This document shows positions 49,511 through 59,097 of a DNA stretch of 64,000 nt, piece by piece. Made by a program: the position numbers and the translations under genes. The notes beneath the pieces are model-generated. The model saw only the letters and a list, made by a program, of their open reading frames with translations, was not told the origin of the DNA and ran no database searches. Numbering within the stretch: position 1 is the first letter of the stretch; the number at the start of each line of letters is the position of its first letter. The DNA is taken from assembly GCA_028345955.1 (NCBI GenBank), contig JAOMEO010000001.1:144536-208535 (forward strand), in the 5' to 3' direction. The stretch is from Candidatus Thioglobus sp. (GTDB lineage: Bacteria; Pseudomonadota; Gammaproteobacteria; PS1; Pseudothioglobaceae).

Positions 49511-50298
49511 ATCTTGTTGTTAGTAGTCATGAGACTTATGTCGCAACCGGGGGCTGTGCGTTTGATCCAAAAAAGCCGACCGTGGTTTTCGTACATGGTA
49601 GTGGTTTAGATCATCGATGTTGGGCTTTGCAATCAAGATGGTTCGCATATCACGGTTTCTCAGTTTTTGCCCCGGACTTTCCAGGGCATAGCTTATCAGC
49701 AGGCGAGCCTATTAAGTCTATTGAAGCCATGGGTAAATGGCTTGTTAAGGCTCTTAAGTCAGCAGACTGTGATTCTATACATTTGGTTGGTCACTCTGCG
49801 GGCTTTCTTGTAGCGCTTGAAGCAGCTAATGCGCTTGGTGATAAATTAAAAACATTGACAGCCGTGGCAAGTGCCGCGGCTATACCTGTCAACGAGCTTC
49901 TAATCGAAACAGCAAAAAATTCTAGCCAAGATGCTGCAGACATGATGCTGAAATGGGGCTTTGGAAACAAATCACAAAAAGGCACCAGTGCGGTCCCAGG
50001 CATGCAGCCGATTGCTATTGGACGCCAGATAATGTCTAACAATCCCTTGGCAGTAGATTTAATAGCATGCAGCAAGTATAACGACGGGCTCAAACGTGCG
50101 AAAGAGATTGTTGTGCCATCCAATGTCGTTCTCGCAGCAGAAGATAAAATGACTCCACATGAGTTGGGCATTGAATTAGCTGAAGCGCTTAACGCTGAAG
50201 TAACCAGTATCAGAAACACTGGTCATATGTTGCCTATGGAGTCTCCGAAGGCTTCACTTGACGCTATAAGGCCCTTTATTACAAAAATCCAATCATGA
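49507..50298 (+). CDS. Alpha/beta-fold hydrolase
   Basis: The 263-residue protein has FVHGSGLDHRCW, the nucleophile elbow GHSAGFLVALEA (serine near residue 97), an acid near AAEDKMTPHE and the histidine in NTGHMLPME. Its start overlaps the metY stop and its stop overlaps the next start, both by four bases, so it is translationally coupled within the operon. It could be an acyl-CoA thioesterase or an esterase preparing substrate for the ligase. The substrate is not apparent. Confidence 0.85.
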   Translation: MNLVVSSHETYVATGGCAFDPKKPTVVFVHGSGLDHRCWALQSRWFAYHGFSVFAPDFPGHSLSAGEPIKSIEAMGKWLVKALKSADCDSIHLVGHSAGFLVALEAANALGDKLKTLTAVASAAAIPVNELLIETAKNSSQDAADMMLKWGFGNKSQKGTSAVPGMQPIAIGRQIMSNNPLAVDLIACSKYNDGLKRAKEIVVPSNVVLAAEDKMTPHELGIELAEALNAEVTSIRNTGHMLPMESPKASLDAIRPFITKIQS

Positions 50299-52592
50299 CA
50301 AAACAGATAAAAAAGGTGGGCGTTATTGGCGCCGGCACCATGGGTGCTGGAATTGCAGGTCAAGTTGCGAATGCAGGAATAGAGGTTTGGCTTCTCGATC
50401 TTCCTAGCGACGGTGAAAACGTAAACAGCTTATCAGCCAAGGGGCTTGAAAGACTTAAGGATCCAGATATGCCTGGCCTCATGAGTGAAGAAGCTGAAAA
50501 ACTTATACGACTTGGAAATACTCGTGATGATTTTCATCAACTAGAAGATTGTGACTGGGTTGCAGAAGCGGTAGTTGAAAGACTTGATATTAAGCAAACA
50601 TTGTATCGTCAGCTAAATGATGTTTGCAAGGACACAACAATCATCACCTCTAACACCTCGACAATTCCAATTAGTCTTTTAACAAAAGGAATGCCTAAAA
50701 AGTTTTGTGAACGTTTTGCAATAACTCATTTTTTCAACCCTGTTCGATTTATGAGGCTTCTTGAATTGATAAGAGGCGAATTTACTAGAGAAGATGTTAT
50801 TAATACACTTGATATGTTTAGTGAAACAATGCTTGGAAAAGGTGTCGTTTCATGCTCTGATACTCCAGGCTTTCTTGCCAATAGAGTGGGTGTTTTTGCT
50901 ATCCAGTGTGCGCTTTATAAGGCCTTTAAATACAGACTATCGCCTACAGAAGCAGATGCTTTTTTTGGCAGACCACTAGGCCTCCCAAAGACTGGTGTTT
51001 TTGGTCTCTATGATTTAATCGGCATTGATCTTATGGCTGACGTAGTCAAAAGCCTTGTAAGCATCCTTCCAAAAAACGACGCTTTTCATAAATACTCTTC
51101 ACCAATTGAGTTTATGACCGCCATGATTGCAAATGGTCAAACTGGAAATAAAAATGAAAAAGGTTTTTATAAACAGGCTGGTGATGAAAGACAAGTAATC
51201 GATTTATCCAATGGAAATTACGGCACTCATGAGCGCCTAAAAACACCTCTTCTCGAAGAGGCAGAAAAAAGCGGTGTTTCTGTCATTCTTAATGATAAAA
51301 GCCCATATGGTCTTTATATTTGGGATGTGGTTTCAGAAACACTTTGCTATGCTGCATCTCTTGTGCCAGAAGTAACTAAAGATTTAACAAAAATAGACGA
51401 CGCGATGAAGCTTGGCTATAACTGGACAAAGGGGCCTTTTGAGCTTTTAGATGAAATTGGAATTGAGTACTTTGTCAAAAGACTTAAAAATGACGGTAGA
51501 GATGTGCCAGAGTTTCTCCTAAAAGGCCTTAATAATAAATTTTATAATAATTCTAAATCAGGATTAAGTTCATTATCCCTTGATGGGAGTCTAAAGCCAA
51601 TTATTAGGTCGAATGGCGTCCTTAGATTTTCTGAAGTGCGACAAACACTTAAAGCAAAAAATTCTAACGAATCTGCCAGCTGGTTTGAGTATGAAGATGC
51701 AGCAATTGTTGAGTTTCACTCGAAAGCTAACGCATTGGATAGTGAATCTTTGGACATGATTTCTGATGCAGTGTCTGAATCTGAAAAAATGGGTTTACGA
51801 GGTGTTGTAATCCACAACGACTTCCAACACTTTTCTTGCGGTGTAAGCCTTTGGAGTGTTAGAAATTTCTTTGAAAAAAATGACTTCGACTCACTTGATG
51901 CATTTCTTATTTACTTTCAAAATACAATGCTGCAAATGAGAAACTCAAAATTGCCTGTAATTGCTGCGCCAGTAGGCATGTCGATTGGTGGTGGCTTTGA
52001 GGTTGTTTTACATGCTGATCATGTTGTGTCTCACGCTAACTCGGTGATGGGTCTTGTTGAGTCTTTTGTAGGAGTTGTTCCAGCGGGAGGTGGTTGCAAA
52101 GAAACACTTTATAGGTGGTCTGAAAACCTGGGAGACAATCATAACGCTGCTTGGAAATCGTTTATGAATATTGGGCTTGGAAGGCGAGCCAACTCCCCCC
52201 AAGAAGCTGATGCTCTATCTATGAGAAGAACTAATGATGTTTTTCATATGAATCGAGATCGCATACTTAATAATGCGCTTTCATCAATTAATAAAGTTTC
52301 AAAAGCAAAAGCTAGAAAACCCCTAGCACTGTCAGGAGTCGAACACTTTCAAGAAATGCTCGATTGGCTTTCGACAAACCATCAAAAAGGCATGCTTTCT
52401 CCACATGATGTTACTGTTGGAACTGAAATTGGACGAATTATGACCGGCGGAAATTGTCCTTCTGGAACTATTTTTACCGAACAAGACATTTTAGATGCTG
52501 AGCGCTCTTCATTTATAACACTTGCTCAAACTCAAGAAACACAAGCAAGGATTGTATCCATGTTAGATAATGGAATAACGCTTAGAAATTAA
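50295..52592 (+). CDS. 3-hydroxyacyl-CoA dehydrogenase/enoyl-CoA hydratase fusion (FadN-like)
   Basis: The 765-residue protein has its domains in the order of Bacillus FadN, reversed from FadB. An NAD-binding 3-hydroxyacyl-CoA dehydrogenase (VIGAGTMGAGIAGQ, HFFNPVRFMRLLE) and its C-terminal domains occupy about residues 1-400. A crotonase domain follows at about 450-660, with FSCGVSLWS and APVGMSIGGGFEVVLHAD forming the oxyanion and active-site loops. It would hydrate an enoyl-CoA and oxidise the hydroxyacyl-CoA. It sits 11 bases before the ligase gene. No thiolase is in the operon, so the pathway is incomplete for ordinary beta-oxidation. Confidence 0.9.
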   Translation: MTKQIKKVGVIGAGTMGAGIAGQVANAGIEVWLLDLPSDGENVNSLSAKGLERLKDPDMPGLMSEEAEKLIRLGNTRDDFHQLEDCDWVAEAVVERLDIKQTLYRQLNDVCKDTTIITSNTSTIPISLLTKGMPKKFCERFAITHFFNPVRFMRLLELIRGEFTREDVINTLDMFSETMLGKGVVSCSDTPGFLANRVGVFAIQCALYKAFKYRLSPTEADAFFGRPLGLPKTGVFGLYDLIGIDLMADVVKSLVSILPKNDAFHKYSSPIEFMTAMIANGQTGNKNEKGFYKQAGDERQVIDLSNGNYGTHERLKTPLLEEAEKSGVSVILNDKSPYGLYIWDVVSETLCYAASLVPEVTKDLTKIDDAMKLGYNWTKGPFELLDEIGIEYFVKRLKNDGRDVPEFLLKGLNNKFYNNSKSGLSSLSLDGSLKPIIRSNGVLRFSEVRQTLKAKNSNESASWFEYEDAAIVEFHSKANALDSESLDMISDAVSESEKMGLRGVVIHNDFQHFSCGVSLWSVRNFFEKNDFDSLDAFLIYFQNTMLQMRNSKLPVIAAPVGMSIGGGFEVVLHADHVVSHANSVMGLVESFVGVVPAGGGCKETLYRWSENLGDNHNAAWKSFMNIGLGRRANSPQEADALSMRRTNDVFHMNRDRILNNALSSINKVSKAKARKPLALSGVEHFQEMLDWLSTNHQKGMLSPHDVTVGTEIGRIMTGGNCPSGTIFTEQDILDAERSSFITLAQTQETQARIVSMLDNGITLRN

Positions 52593-52603
52593 CAGTTAAA
52601 GCT

Positions 52604-54217
52604 ATGAACAAAAATCCTGCAAATTTTGTACCACTTACACCCATTTCATTCTTACACAGGACTGCAGATGTATATGGACAAAATACTTCTGTAATCTATG
52701 AAAATAGAAGATACACCTGGAGCGAATCAAGAGAAAGGTGTGTTCGTATCGCTTCAAGTTTAAATAGCCTTGGTGTTATGCCAGGAGATACAGTGTCGAT
52801 CCTCGCATTTAATACTCCAGAAATGTTTGAGTCACACTTTTCAATTCCAATGGCTGGCGCTGTTCTAAATTCGATAAATGTACGACTTGATGCTGGAACA
52901 ATTGCTCATATCCTTAACGATAGTAATGCAAAAATGCTACTTGTTGATCGGGAGCTTTTTGAGGTGGCATCTGATGCACTCTCTATTTCTTCATCAAATC
53001 CAAAAGTAGTTTTAATAAATGATGAATTTGCTGAATCAAAACCAAATGTAACTGAAAATACCATTGAATACGAATCTCTGGTTGAGAATGGCAACCCATC
53101 ATTTAAGTGGCAAAAGCCAGATGACGAATGGCAACCCTTGTCTCTTAACTATACTTCAGGGACAACTGGACAGCCCAAGGGTGTTGTATATCATCACCGC
53201 GGCTCTTATTTAATGAGCATGGGCACTGTTATTGGCTGGGAACTACCAAGCCACCCGGTATATCTATACTCGGTTCCAATGTTTCACTGTAATGGTTGGG
53301 GACATGCCTGGACAATAGCTGCAGTTGCAGGAACTGTTATATGTCTTAGAGCCTTTTCGCCCGAAAAAGTGTTTGACTTGCTAGACAAACATAATGTAAC
53401 TCATTTTGGTGGAGCGCCAATAATGCTGAACATGCTAGCCAATGCGCCAAAGAAAACAAAAAAAACTTTCGATCGTGAAATTAAAGTTATGACTGCTGGC
53501 GCTCCGCCGCCAGCAAAAGTTCTCGAAAGCATGATGTCACTAGGCTTCAATGTTATGCATGTTTATGGCCTTACTGAAACATACGGCCATATTCTTCAAG
53601 CGGCTCCACAAACTTCGTGGCTTAGCGAGACACCAGCAGGCCTTGCCAAACTAAGCTCGCGTCAAGGTGTCCGCTTTCCGATGACTGAAGATGTAAGCGT
53701 GCTCGACCAAGAGAGTGGCGAACATGTGCCGCCAGACGGCGAGACTATTGGCGAGATAGTAATCCGTTGTAACACATGTATGATGGGCTATTTAAACAAC
53801 CCACAAGCTACAAAAGAGGTGTTTGCTGACGACTGGTTTCATAGTGGCGACTTAGCTGTTGTCCATAGTGATGGTTATATTCAAATCAAAGATAGGTCGA
53901 AAGACATCATAATCTCTGGAGGAGAAAATATCTCCTCTGTAGAGGTTGAAAACGTACTTTATCAACACCCTTCAGTTGGAGAGGCAGCAGTAGTAGCAAT
54001 GCCGGATGAGACTTGGGGAGAGGTGCCTTGTGCATTTGTAGAACTAAAATCAGACCAATTGGTCTCAGAAAACGAGCTTATTGATTTTTGCAAACAAAAC
54101 ATGGCTAAATTTAAAAGACCGAAAAAAGTTGTCTTTGGGCCACTACCAAAAACCGCAACTGGGAAAATTCAAAAGCATGAGCTTAGAGCTTCAGTTAGGG
54201 GTCCTGGAGGGGTCTAA
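52604..54217 (+). CDS. Acyl-CoA synthetase, AMP-forming (DmdB/FadD-like)
   Basis: The 537-residue adenylating enzyme has the P-loop YTSGTTGQPKGVVYHH near residue 185, VYGLTETYGH, the hinge region with WFHSGDLAV and DRSKDIIISGGENIS, and the catalytic lysine in KTATGKIQKHELR. It activates a carboxylate to its CoA ester through an acyl-AMP. Size and style match the medium-chain/methylmercaptopropionate group that includes DmdB. The immediate neighbour is a DmdC-sized acyl-CoA dehydrogenase sharing a one-base overlap. The substrate is inferred from context only. Confidence 0.9.
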   Translation: MNKNPANFVPLTPISFLHRTADVYGQNTSVIYENRRYTWSESRERCVRIASSLNSLGVMPGDTVSILAFNTPEMFESHFSIPMAGAVLNSINVRLDAGTIAHILNDSNAKMLLVDRELFEVASDALSISSSNPKVVLINDEFAESKPNVTENTIEYESLVENGNPSFKWQKPDDEWQPLSLNYTSGTTGQPKGVVYHHRGSYLMSMGTVIGWELPSHPVYLYSVPMFHCNGWGHAWTIAAVAGTVICLRAFSPEKVFDLLDKHNVTHFGGAPIMLNMLANAPKKTKKTFDREIKVMTAGAPPPAKVLESMMSLGFNVMHVYGLTETYGHILQAAPQTSWLSETPAGLAKLSSRQGVRFPMTEDVSVLDQESGEHVPPDGETIGEIVIRCNTCMMGYLNNPQATKEVFADDWFHSGDLAVVHSDGYIQIKDRSKDIIISGGENISSVEVENVLYQHPSVGEAAVVAMPDETWGEVPCAFVELKSDQLVSENELIDFCKQNMAKFKRPKKVVFGPLPKTATGKIQKHELRASVRGPGGV

Positions 54218-55980
54218 TGTCAAACTATACTGCCCCAGTTGAAGACATGGGATTTGTTTTAAGAGAGGTTGTGGAACTAGAAAAACTTTGCAGCGAAACT
54301 GGTCTCGACACCTCTACAATTGACATTATTGATACCGTTCTTGATGCTGCAGGAAAGCTGGCAAAAGAAGAAATAGAGCCTATTAATAAACCTGGAGATC
54401 TAGAAGGTTTAAAAATTAATAGCGCTGGTGAGGTAACTACAGCAACTGGCTTTAAAGAGGCTTACCGTCACTACGTTGAGGGTGGGTGGGGCTCGCTGCA
54501 ATTTGACACCAGATATGGCGGCCAAGGTGTGCCATTTGTTGTTGCCGCGAGTGTACAAGAAATGTGGCACTCTGCCAATCTGTCTTGGGGTCTTTGCCCA
54601 CTTCTTACCCAAGGTGCGGTTGAGGCTATAACACATAATGCAAGCGATGAGCTGAAACAGCGCTACCTTCCAAAGCTGATATCTGGGGAATGGAGTGGCA
54701 CAATGAATCTTACAGAGAGTGATGCCGGCACCGATGTAGGCGCACTCAAAACTCGCGCGACTCCAGAGAAAGATCATTATTTAATACGCGGTCAAAAAAC
54801 ATACATCACTTGGGGTGAGCATGATATGACAGAAAATATTGTGCATTTAGTTTTAGCGCGCCTTCCTAATGCTCCTCAAGGTGTTAAAGGCATTTCTCTA
54901 TTTTTAGTGCCTAAAATATTTGTAAATGATGACGGCTCTTTAGGTGAAGCAAACGACCTTAAGGCTCTGTCTTTAGAAGATAAGATTGGAATTCATGCCT
55001 GCCCTACATGTGTAATGAGCTATGGCGACAAAACTGGCGCAATAGGTTACTTGGTAGGCGAAGAAAATAAAGGGATTGAGTGTATGTTTACAATGATGAA
55101 CAATGCCCGTCTAACTGTTGGTTTACAAGGAGTGTCAGTTTCAGAACGAGCTTACCAACAAGCACTTAGCTTTTGCAACGAGCGCGTCCAAGGAGTTGCT
55201 CCTGGACACAAAGAGGCTGGCCCAATAATTAGACACCCTGATGTCCAACGTATGTTGGCTGACATGAAATCAATAACCGAAGCTTCTCGTGCCTTGGCTT
55301 ATACAGCTTGTGCTGAAGTTGATTTCGCTGGTGGCGATTTACCAAAAGATGATCTAGATCAGCACAAAAGAAGGCTGGGCCTTCTGACTCCAATCGTTAA
55401 AGGTTGGTGCACGGAAACTGCACAAGAAGTTGCCTCTTTGAGCCTTCAATGCCATGGAGGAATGGGGTATATTGAAGAAACTGGCATTGCTCAAATTGTT
55501 AGAGATGCTCGCATATTACCAATTTACGAAGGAACAAATGGGATTCAAGCCATGGACTTAGTTGTTAGAAAAATTATTGGTGACAAAGGGCTTGCCATTA
55601 ATGAGCTGATTGTAGATATGCGTAAAAGTTTGTCCTCACTCTTACCAGACTCTCCTTTGTTAAGCTCACAAATAGCCCGCTTTAAGGGCTCTGTTGATGA
55701 CCTTGAAAAAACTGTATCTCTCTTGCTAAAACACTCTACTAATAGGAAATTTTCTGGATCAGTTGCCTTTGATGTCTTAATGATGACGAGCGCTATTACA
55801 GCCGCCTGGCAAATGCTTGTAAGTGCTGAACGGGCACAGTTGGCTTTTGAGAGCAACAAGGTTTCATCAGAGTTTTTTGATGACAAGACCACAACAGCAC
55901 AATATTTTATTGACTCTATTTTGCCCAGATATGTAGGCCACTTTATAACAATTAGCTCTACCGACACAGGAGTAAAATAA
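54217..55980 (+). CDS. Large acyl-CoA dehydrogenase (DmdC-like)
   Basis: The 587-residue flavoprotein is about 200 residues longer than standard acyl-CoA dehydrogenases. The extra C-terminal helical domain is typical of the DmdC and FadE5-like group. Landmarks are NLTESDAGTDVGALKT, YLVGEENKGIECMFTMMNNARL, HGGMGYIEETG, and YEGTNGIQAMDLV with the position of the catalytic base. In DMSP demethylation DmdC makes methylthioacryloyl-CoA. In other pathways the group dehydrogenates medium or long acyl-CoAs. The ligase partner makes the methylmercaptopropionate reading plausible but unproven. Confidence 0.9.
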   Translation: MSNYTAPVEDMGFVLREVVELEKLCSETGLDTSTIDIIDTVLDAAGKLAKEEIEPINKPGDLEGLKINSAGEVTTATGFKEAYRHYVEGGWGSLQFDTRYGGQGVPFVVAASVQEMWHSANLSWGLCPLLTQGAVEAITHNASDELKQRYLPKLISGEWSGTMNLTESDAGTDVGALKTRATPEKDHYLIRGQKTYITWGEHDMTENIVHLVLARLPNAPQGVKGISLFLVPKIFVNDDGSLGEANDLKALSLEDKIGIHACPTCVMSYGDKTGAIGYLVGEENKGIECMFTMMNNARLTVGLQGVSVSERAYQQALSFCNERVQGVAPGHKEAGPIIRHPDVQRMLADMKSITEASRALAYTACAEVDFAGGDLPKDDLDQHKRRLGLLTPIVKGWCTETAQEVASLSLQCHGGMGYIEETGIAQIVRDARILPIYEGTNGIQAMDLVVRKIIGDKGLAINELIVDMRKSLSSLLPDSPLLSSQIARFKGSVDDLEKTVSLLLKHSTNRKFSGSVAFDVLMMTSAITAAWQMLVSAERAQLAFESNKVSSEFFDDKTTTAQYFIDSILPRYVGHFITISSTDTGVK

Positions 55981-55985
55981 GCGAA

Positions 55986-56969
55986 ATGCCTAAAAGAATT
56001 GTTATATCTAAGATTGGTGGCCCAGAAGTTTTAAAATACGAAGATTATGAGCTTCCTCCTGCCCTTAAGCCAGACCATGTTCGTATTAAACAGCGCTCAG
56101 TTGGTTTAAACTACATTGATACTTATCATCGAAGTGGGTTGTATCCATTGCCCGCAGACCCTCCCATCTGTCCCGGACTGGAGGCTGCAGGCGAAGTAGT
56201 AGAGGTTGGCAACAATGCAAATGGTTTCAGCATTGGCGACAGGGTGTGTTATGCAGGAGCCCCTCTTGGAGCTTATTGCGAAATTAGAGACTTCCCTGCT
56301 TCAAATTTAATCAAGCTGCCCGAAGGCATTGCCGAAGATGTTGCAGCATCCATGCTCCTTCGTGGAATGACTGTAGAGTATTTGTTTGAGCGATTATATA
56401 AAATTACAAAAGATGAGTATATTCTTTTCCACGCTGCTGCTGGAGGGCTTGGATTAATCGCCTCACAATGGGCAAAATCAGTTGGCTGTAAAATGATTGG
56501 CACAGTAAGTACCGACGAAAAAGCTCAGTTGGCAAAAGACAGCGGCTGTGAGCACATAATAAACTATAAAACAGAAAATGTTGTTGAAAGAGTTAGAGAG
56601 ATAACAGAAGGCAAGGGGGTGCCGGTTGTTTATGACGGTGTAGGCAAAGACACGTTTAACGTGTCTCTTAAAAGCTTAGACTTTAGAGGCCTGTTTGTGT
56701 CATTTGGCCAGTCATCTGGAATGCCCCCTGAAGTTGACTTGCACAAAACCTTTAACCCCAAAAGCTTGTACTACACAAGACCAACACTAATGCATTATAC
56801 GAGAACCAGAGAAGAGCTAGAAAGCTCATCCGAATTGTTATTTAGTAAGATTAGAAATAACGAAATTAAAGAGCACATTTTTGCAAAAATAGGGCTTAAT
56901 AATGCCGCAGATGCTCATGAATTACTGCAATCACGCCAAGCAATAGGATCAATTGTTCTAAAGCCTTAG
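55986..56969 (+). CDS. Zinc-independent MDR, quinone oxidoreductase-like
   Basis: The 327-residue medium-chain reductase resembles E. coli Qor: GGPEVLKYEDYELP, SVGLNYIDTYHRSGLYP, CPGLEAAGEVVEVG and the NADPH loop HAAAGGLGLIASQWAKSVG. The catalytic and structural zinc cysteines of alcohol dehydrogenases are missing. It reduces quinones or an activated C=C bond with NADPH. Acrylyl-CoA reductase (AcuI) is a distant member of the same superfamily, but the sequence looks closer to Qor. It is the last gene of the operon. Confidence 0.87.
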   Translation: MPKRIVISKIGGPEVLKYEDYELPPALKPDHVRIKQRSVGLNYIDTYHRSGLYPLPADPPICPGLEAAGEVVEVGNNANGFSIGDRVCYAGAPLGAYCEIRDFPASNLIKLPEGIAEDVAASMLLRGMTVEYLFERLYKITKDEYILFHAAAGGLGLIASQWAKSVGCKMIGTVSTDEKAQLAKDSGCEHIINYKTENVVERVREITEGKGVPVVYDGVGKDTFNVSLKSLDFRGLFVSFGQSSGMPPEVDLHKTFNPKSLYYTRPTLMHYTRTREELESSSELLFSKIRNNEIKEHIFAKIGLNNAADAHELLQSRQAIGSIVLKP

Positions 56970-57022
56970 TTCTTTATTTAAGCTTTCTCTTTGTCTATAG
57001 GCCATTTCAAGAAAAATAGGCT

Positions 57023-57051
57023 TTGCTAAAACTCAAAATATATGGGATAAT
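57023..57051 (+). promoter_or_regulatory. sigma70 promoter of rpsB-tsf
   Basis: TTGCTA, a 17-base spacer and GATAAT (57046-57051) give a good promoter match 162 bases upstream of the rpsB ATG, leaving a leader of about 155 bases. A GC-rich TCTGCGCC directly after the -10 could be a stringent-control discriminator. Confidence 0.6.
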
Positions 57052-57057
57052 CTGCGC

Positions 57058-57213
57058 CTTTCAGCAAACAAGCGTTGAAAGAAGAGCCAATTGCTTTGTT
57101 TTTTGTTGGCGTTGGTAAATTAATGTATCACACGGAGCCCCAATAGCAGCCAGGGTGCCCTCAAGTTAGGGTTGGTTGTTAGGCAACGTGGAAGTCTTAA
57201 CCCGGGAGAAAAT
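57058..57213 (+). promoter_or_regulatory. Structured rpsB leader, probable S2 autoregulatory element
   Basis: The untranslated leader contains a CTTTCA / TGAAAG hairpin (57058-57081), an AGGGTGCCCT palindrome (57152-57161), and a larger helix GGGTT...AACCC (57169-57173 with 57199-57203) enclosing GTTG / CAAC. The base of that helix abuts the Shine-Dalgarno GGGAG at 57204-57208. Gammaproteobacterial rpsB leaders are known to be bound by S2 for feedback control. Assignment here rests on position and structure, without an alignment. Confidence 0.5.
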
Positions 57214-58191
57214 ATGGCGAAAGCGTCAATGAAAAAAATGTTAGAGGCAGGTGTGCACTTTGGACATCGAGCTCGTTTTTGGCATCCAAAAATGGAGCCC
57301 TTTATCTACGGAACCCGTAACGGTGTCCACATAATTAATTTAGAAAAAACCTTGCCTCAGTTTAACGATGTGCTTAACTTTGCTAGCAAAACTGCATCTC
57401 AAGGAGGGTCGATTCTTTTTGTTGGCACCAAAAGAGCTGCCAGCAATATTATTAAGGAGGAGGCAATACGTTGTGGCATGCCCTATGTTAATCACCGCTG
57501 GCTAGGCGGCATGATGACAAACTATAAAACAATCAAAGCGTCAATTAAGCGCCTTAAAGACCTTGAGTTTCTTGCCGAAGAAAACTTTGCTCAGTATAGC
57601 AAAAAGGAAGCCCTGGCAATGATTAGAGAAATGGAAAAACTTGAACGCAGCCTTGGCGGAATAAAAGACCTAGGAGGCATTCCTGATGTAGTTTTTGTGG
57701 TTGATATTGGACATGAGAGAAATGCTGTGCGTGAAGCACGCACATTACAACTTCCGATTATTGGTGTTGTCGACTCAAACCATAACCCAGAGGGCATCGA
57801 CTACATGATTGCTGGTAATGATGATTCAATTAGAGCAATTAGGTACTATGCAAGAGAAATTGCCAACGCCATTCTTGAAGCTAAAGCATCTATAAGCACA
57901 CCAAAAGCCTCGAAAGAAAAAGATGCAAGGCCTGAAACTAAAAAACCTGCGGCAAAGGCTAAGCCCGTTACTGTAGCTGAAACTAAAAAACCTGCGGCAA
58001 AGAAGCCTGCAGCTAAAAAAACTGCGGCAAAGGCTAAGTCCGTTACTGAAGCTGATACTAAAAAAACTGCGGCCAAGAAGCCTGCAGTAAAGAAGCCTGC
58101 AGCTAAAAAAACTGCGGCCAAGAAGCCTGCAGCTAAAAAAACTGCGGCCAAGAAGCAGAAAGCAAAAAACAGCGAAGAAACACAGCAATAG
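57214..58191 (+). CDS. rpsB: 30S ribosomal protein S2 with histone-H1-like C-terminal tail
   Basis: The track start at 57172 lies in the leader. The ATG at 57214, with GGGAG at good spacing, begins [27 protein letters not shown], the S2 N-terminus. Residues 1 to about 228 are a complete S2, with [12 protein letters not shown] and [21 protein letters not shown]. The following ~95 residues are a repetitive lysine/alanine/proline tail ([10 protein letters not shown] units, with [10 protein letters not shown]-type spacers), like histone H1. S2 bridges the 30S head and body. The total of 325 residues is far above the usual ~240-260. Confidence 0.95.
   Translation: MAKASMKKMLEAGVHFGHRARFWHPKMEPFIYGTRNGVHIINLEKTLPQFNDVLNFASKTASQGGSILFVGTKRAASNIIKEEAIRCGMPYVNHRWLGGMMTNYKTIKASIKRLKDLEFLAEENFAQYSKKEALAMIREMEKLERSLGGIKDLGGIPDVVFVVDIGHERNAVREARTLQLPIIGVVDSNHNPEGIDYMIAGNDDSIRAIRYYAREIANAILEAKASISTPKASKEKDARPETKKPAAKAKPVTVAETKKPAAKKPAAKKTAAKAKSVTEADTKKTAAKKPAVKKPAAKKTAAKKPAAKKTAAKKQKAKNSEETQQ
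57939..58160 (+). repeat. Imperfect tandem repeats encoding the rpsB AAKKP tail
   Basis: Units such as AAGAAGCCTGCAGCTAAAAA and ACTGCGGCCAAGAAG recur several times in frame, and a longer block (ACTAAAAAACCTGCGGCAAA ... GCTAAG..CGTTACTG) is duplicated around 57947 and 58000. The near-identity at the DNA level points to recent expansion by slippage or recombination. The long minus-strand ORFs at 57826-58530 and 57846-58340 are by-products of this periodicity. Confidence 0.8.
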
Positions 58192-58201
58192 GAGATTAAA
58201 C

Positions 58202-59080
58202 ATGACAATAACTGCTGCCTTAGTAAAAGAGCTGAGGGAAAGAACAGGCGCTGGCATGATGGACTGCAAAAAGGCCCTGACTGAAGCCAACGCAGACCTT
58301 GAAGCGGCAATAGACCTAATGAGAGCCTCTGGTGCTGCAAAAGCCGCCAAAAAAGCAGGTCGTGTAGCTTCTGAAGGCATTGTAAATGTGGTTATTAGTG
58401 GTGACAAAAAAAGCGCTGTCATACTTGAGGTAAACTCTGAAACGGATTTTGTTGCAAAGGGCCAATCTTTTGTTGACTTTGTCAATGCTTTGGGAAAATT
58501 AGCGCTAAAAAATAAGCCGGAATCCGTCAAGATATTTTTAGCTCAAACGTTAGAATCAGGGGAGACAGTTGATGAAGCCAGAGAGAGTATTGTCGCCAAA
58601 ATAGGTGAAAATATTGCCGTCAGAAGGCTTCAAAGCGTTAGCATCGAAAGTGGTGTTTTAGGCACCTACAAACATGGAGAGCGCATTGCTGTTCTTGCTG
58701 TTCTTTCAGGCAATGATGTTGTTCTTGCAAAAGATATTGCAATGCATATTGCCGCCTCTAGACCAGAGTGCGTTAGTGAAGAGCAGCTTTCAGATGAAAT
58801 GCTTGAAAGAGAAAAAGCTATTTTCATAGAACAGGCAAAAGAAAGCGGGAAGCCTGACAACATCATTGAAAAAATGATTGTTGGCAGAATGAAAAAATTT
58901 GTCAACGAGGTTACTCTATACGGACAAGCCTTTGTCAAAGATCCCGACACTTCTGTTGGCGAACTTGTTAAATCTAAAAACGCTGAAGTTGTGTCTTTCG
59001 TTCGATATGAAGTTGGCGAAGGGATAGAAAAAAAGGAAGATAACTTTGTTGAAGAGGTTATGGTCCAAGCCCGTGATTAG
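58202..59080 (+). CDS. tsf: Elongation factor Ts
   Basis: The 292-residue protein starts with the UBA-like domain (ALVKELRERTGAGMMDCKKALTEANADLEAAID), followed by the SEGIVNVVISGDKKSAVILEVNSETDFVA motif that contacts EF-Tu. It recycles EF-Tu-GDP. The gene follows rpsB by 10 bases with GGAG in between, the universal arrangement, and is closed by a terminator. Confidence 0.98.
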   Translation: MTITAALVKELRERTGAGMMDCKKALTEANADLEAAIDLMRASGAAKAAKKAGRVASEGIVNVVISGDKKSAVILEVNSETDFVAKGQSFVDFVNALGKLALKNKPESVKIFLAQTLESGETVDEARESIVAKIGENIAVRRLQSVSIESGVLGTYKHGERIAVLAVLSGNDVVLAKDIAMHIAASRPECVSEEQLSDEMLEREKAIFIEQAKESGKPDNIIEKMIVGRMKKFVNEVTLYGQAFVKDPDTSVGELVKSKNAEVVSFVRYEVGEGIEKKEDNFVEEVMVQARD

Positions 59081-59097
59081 TCTATAGTTTTATTTTC

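Noticed and set aside
57826-58530. Long minus-strand ORFs (234 and 164 residues) opposite rpsB/tsf
   Set aside because: They are shadows of the repetitive AAKKP-coding DNA and read as low-complexity F, L, S and C runs.
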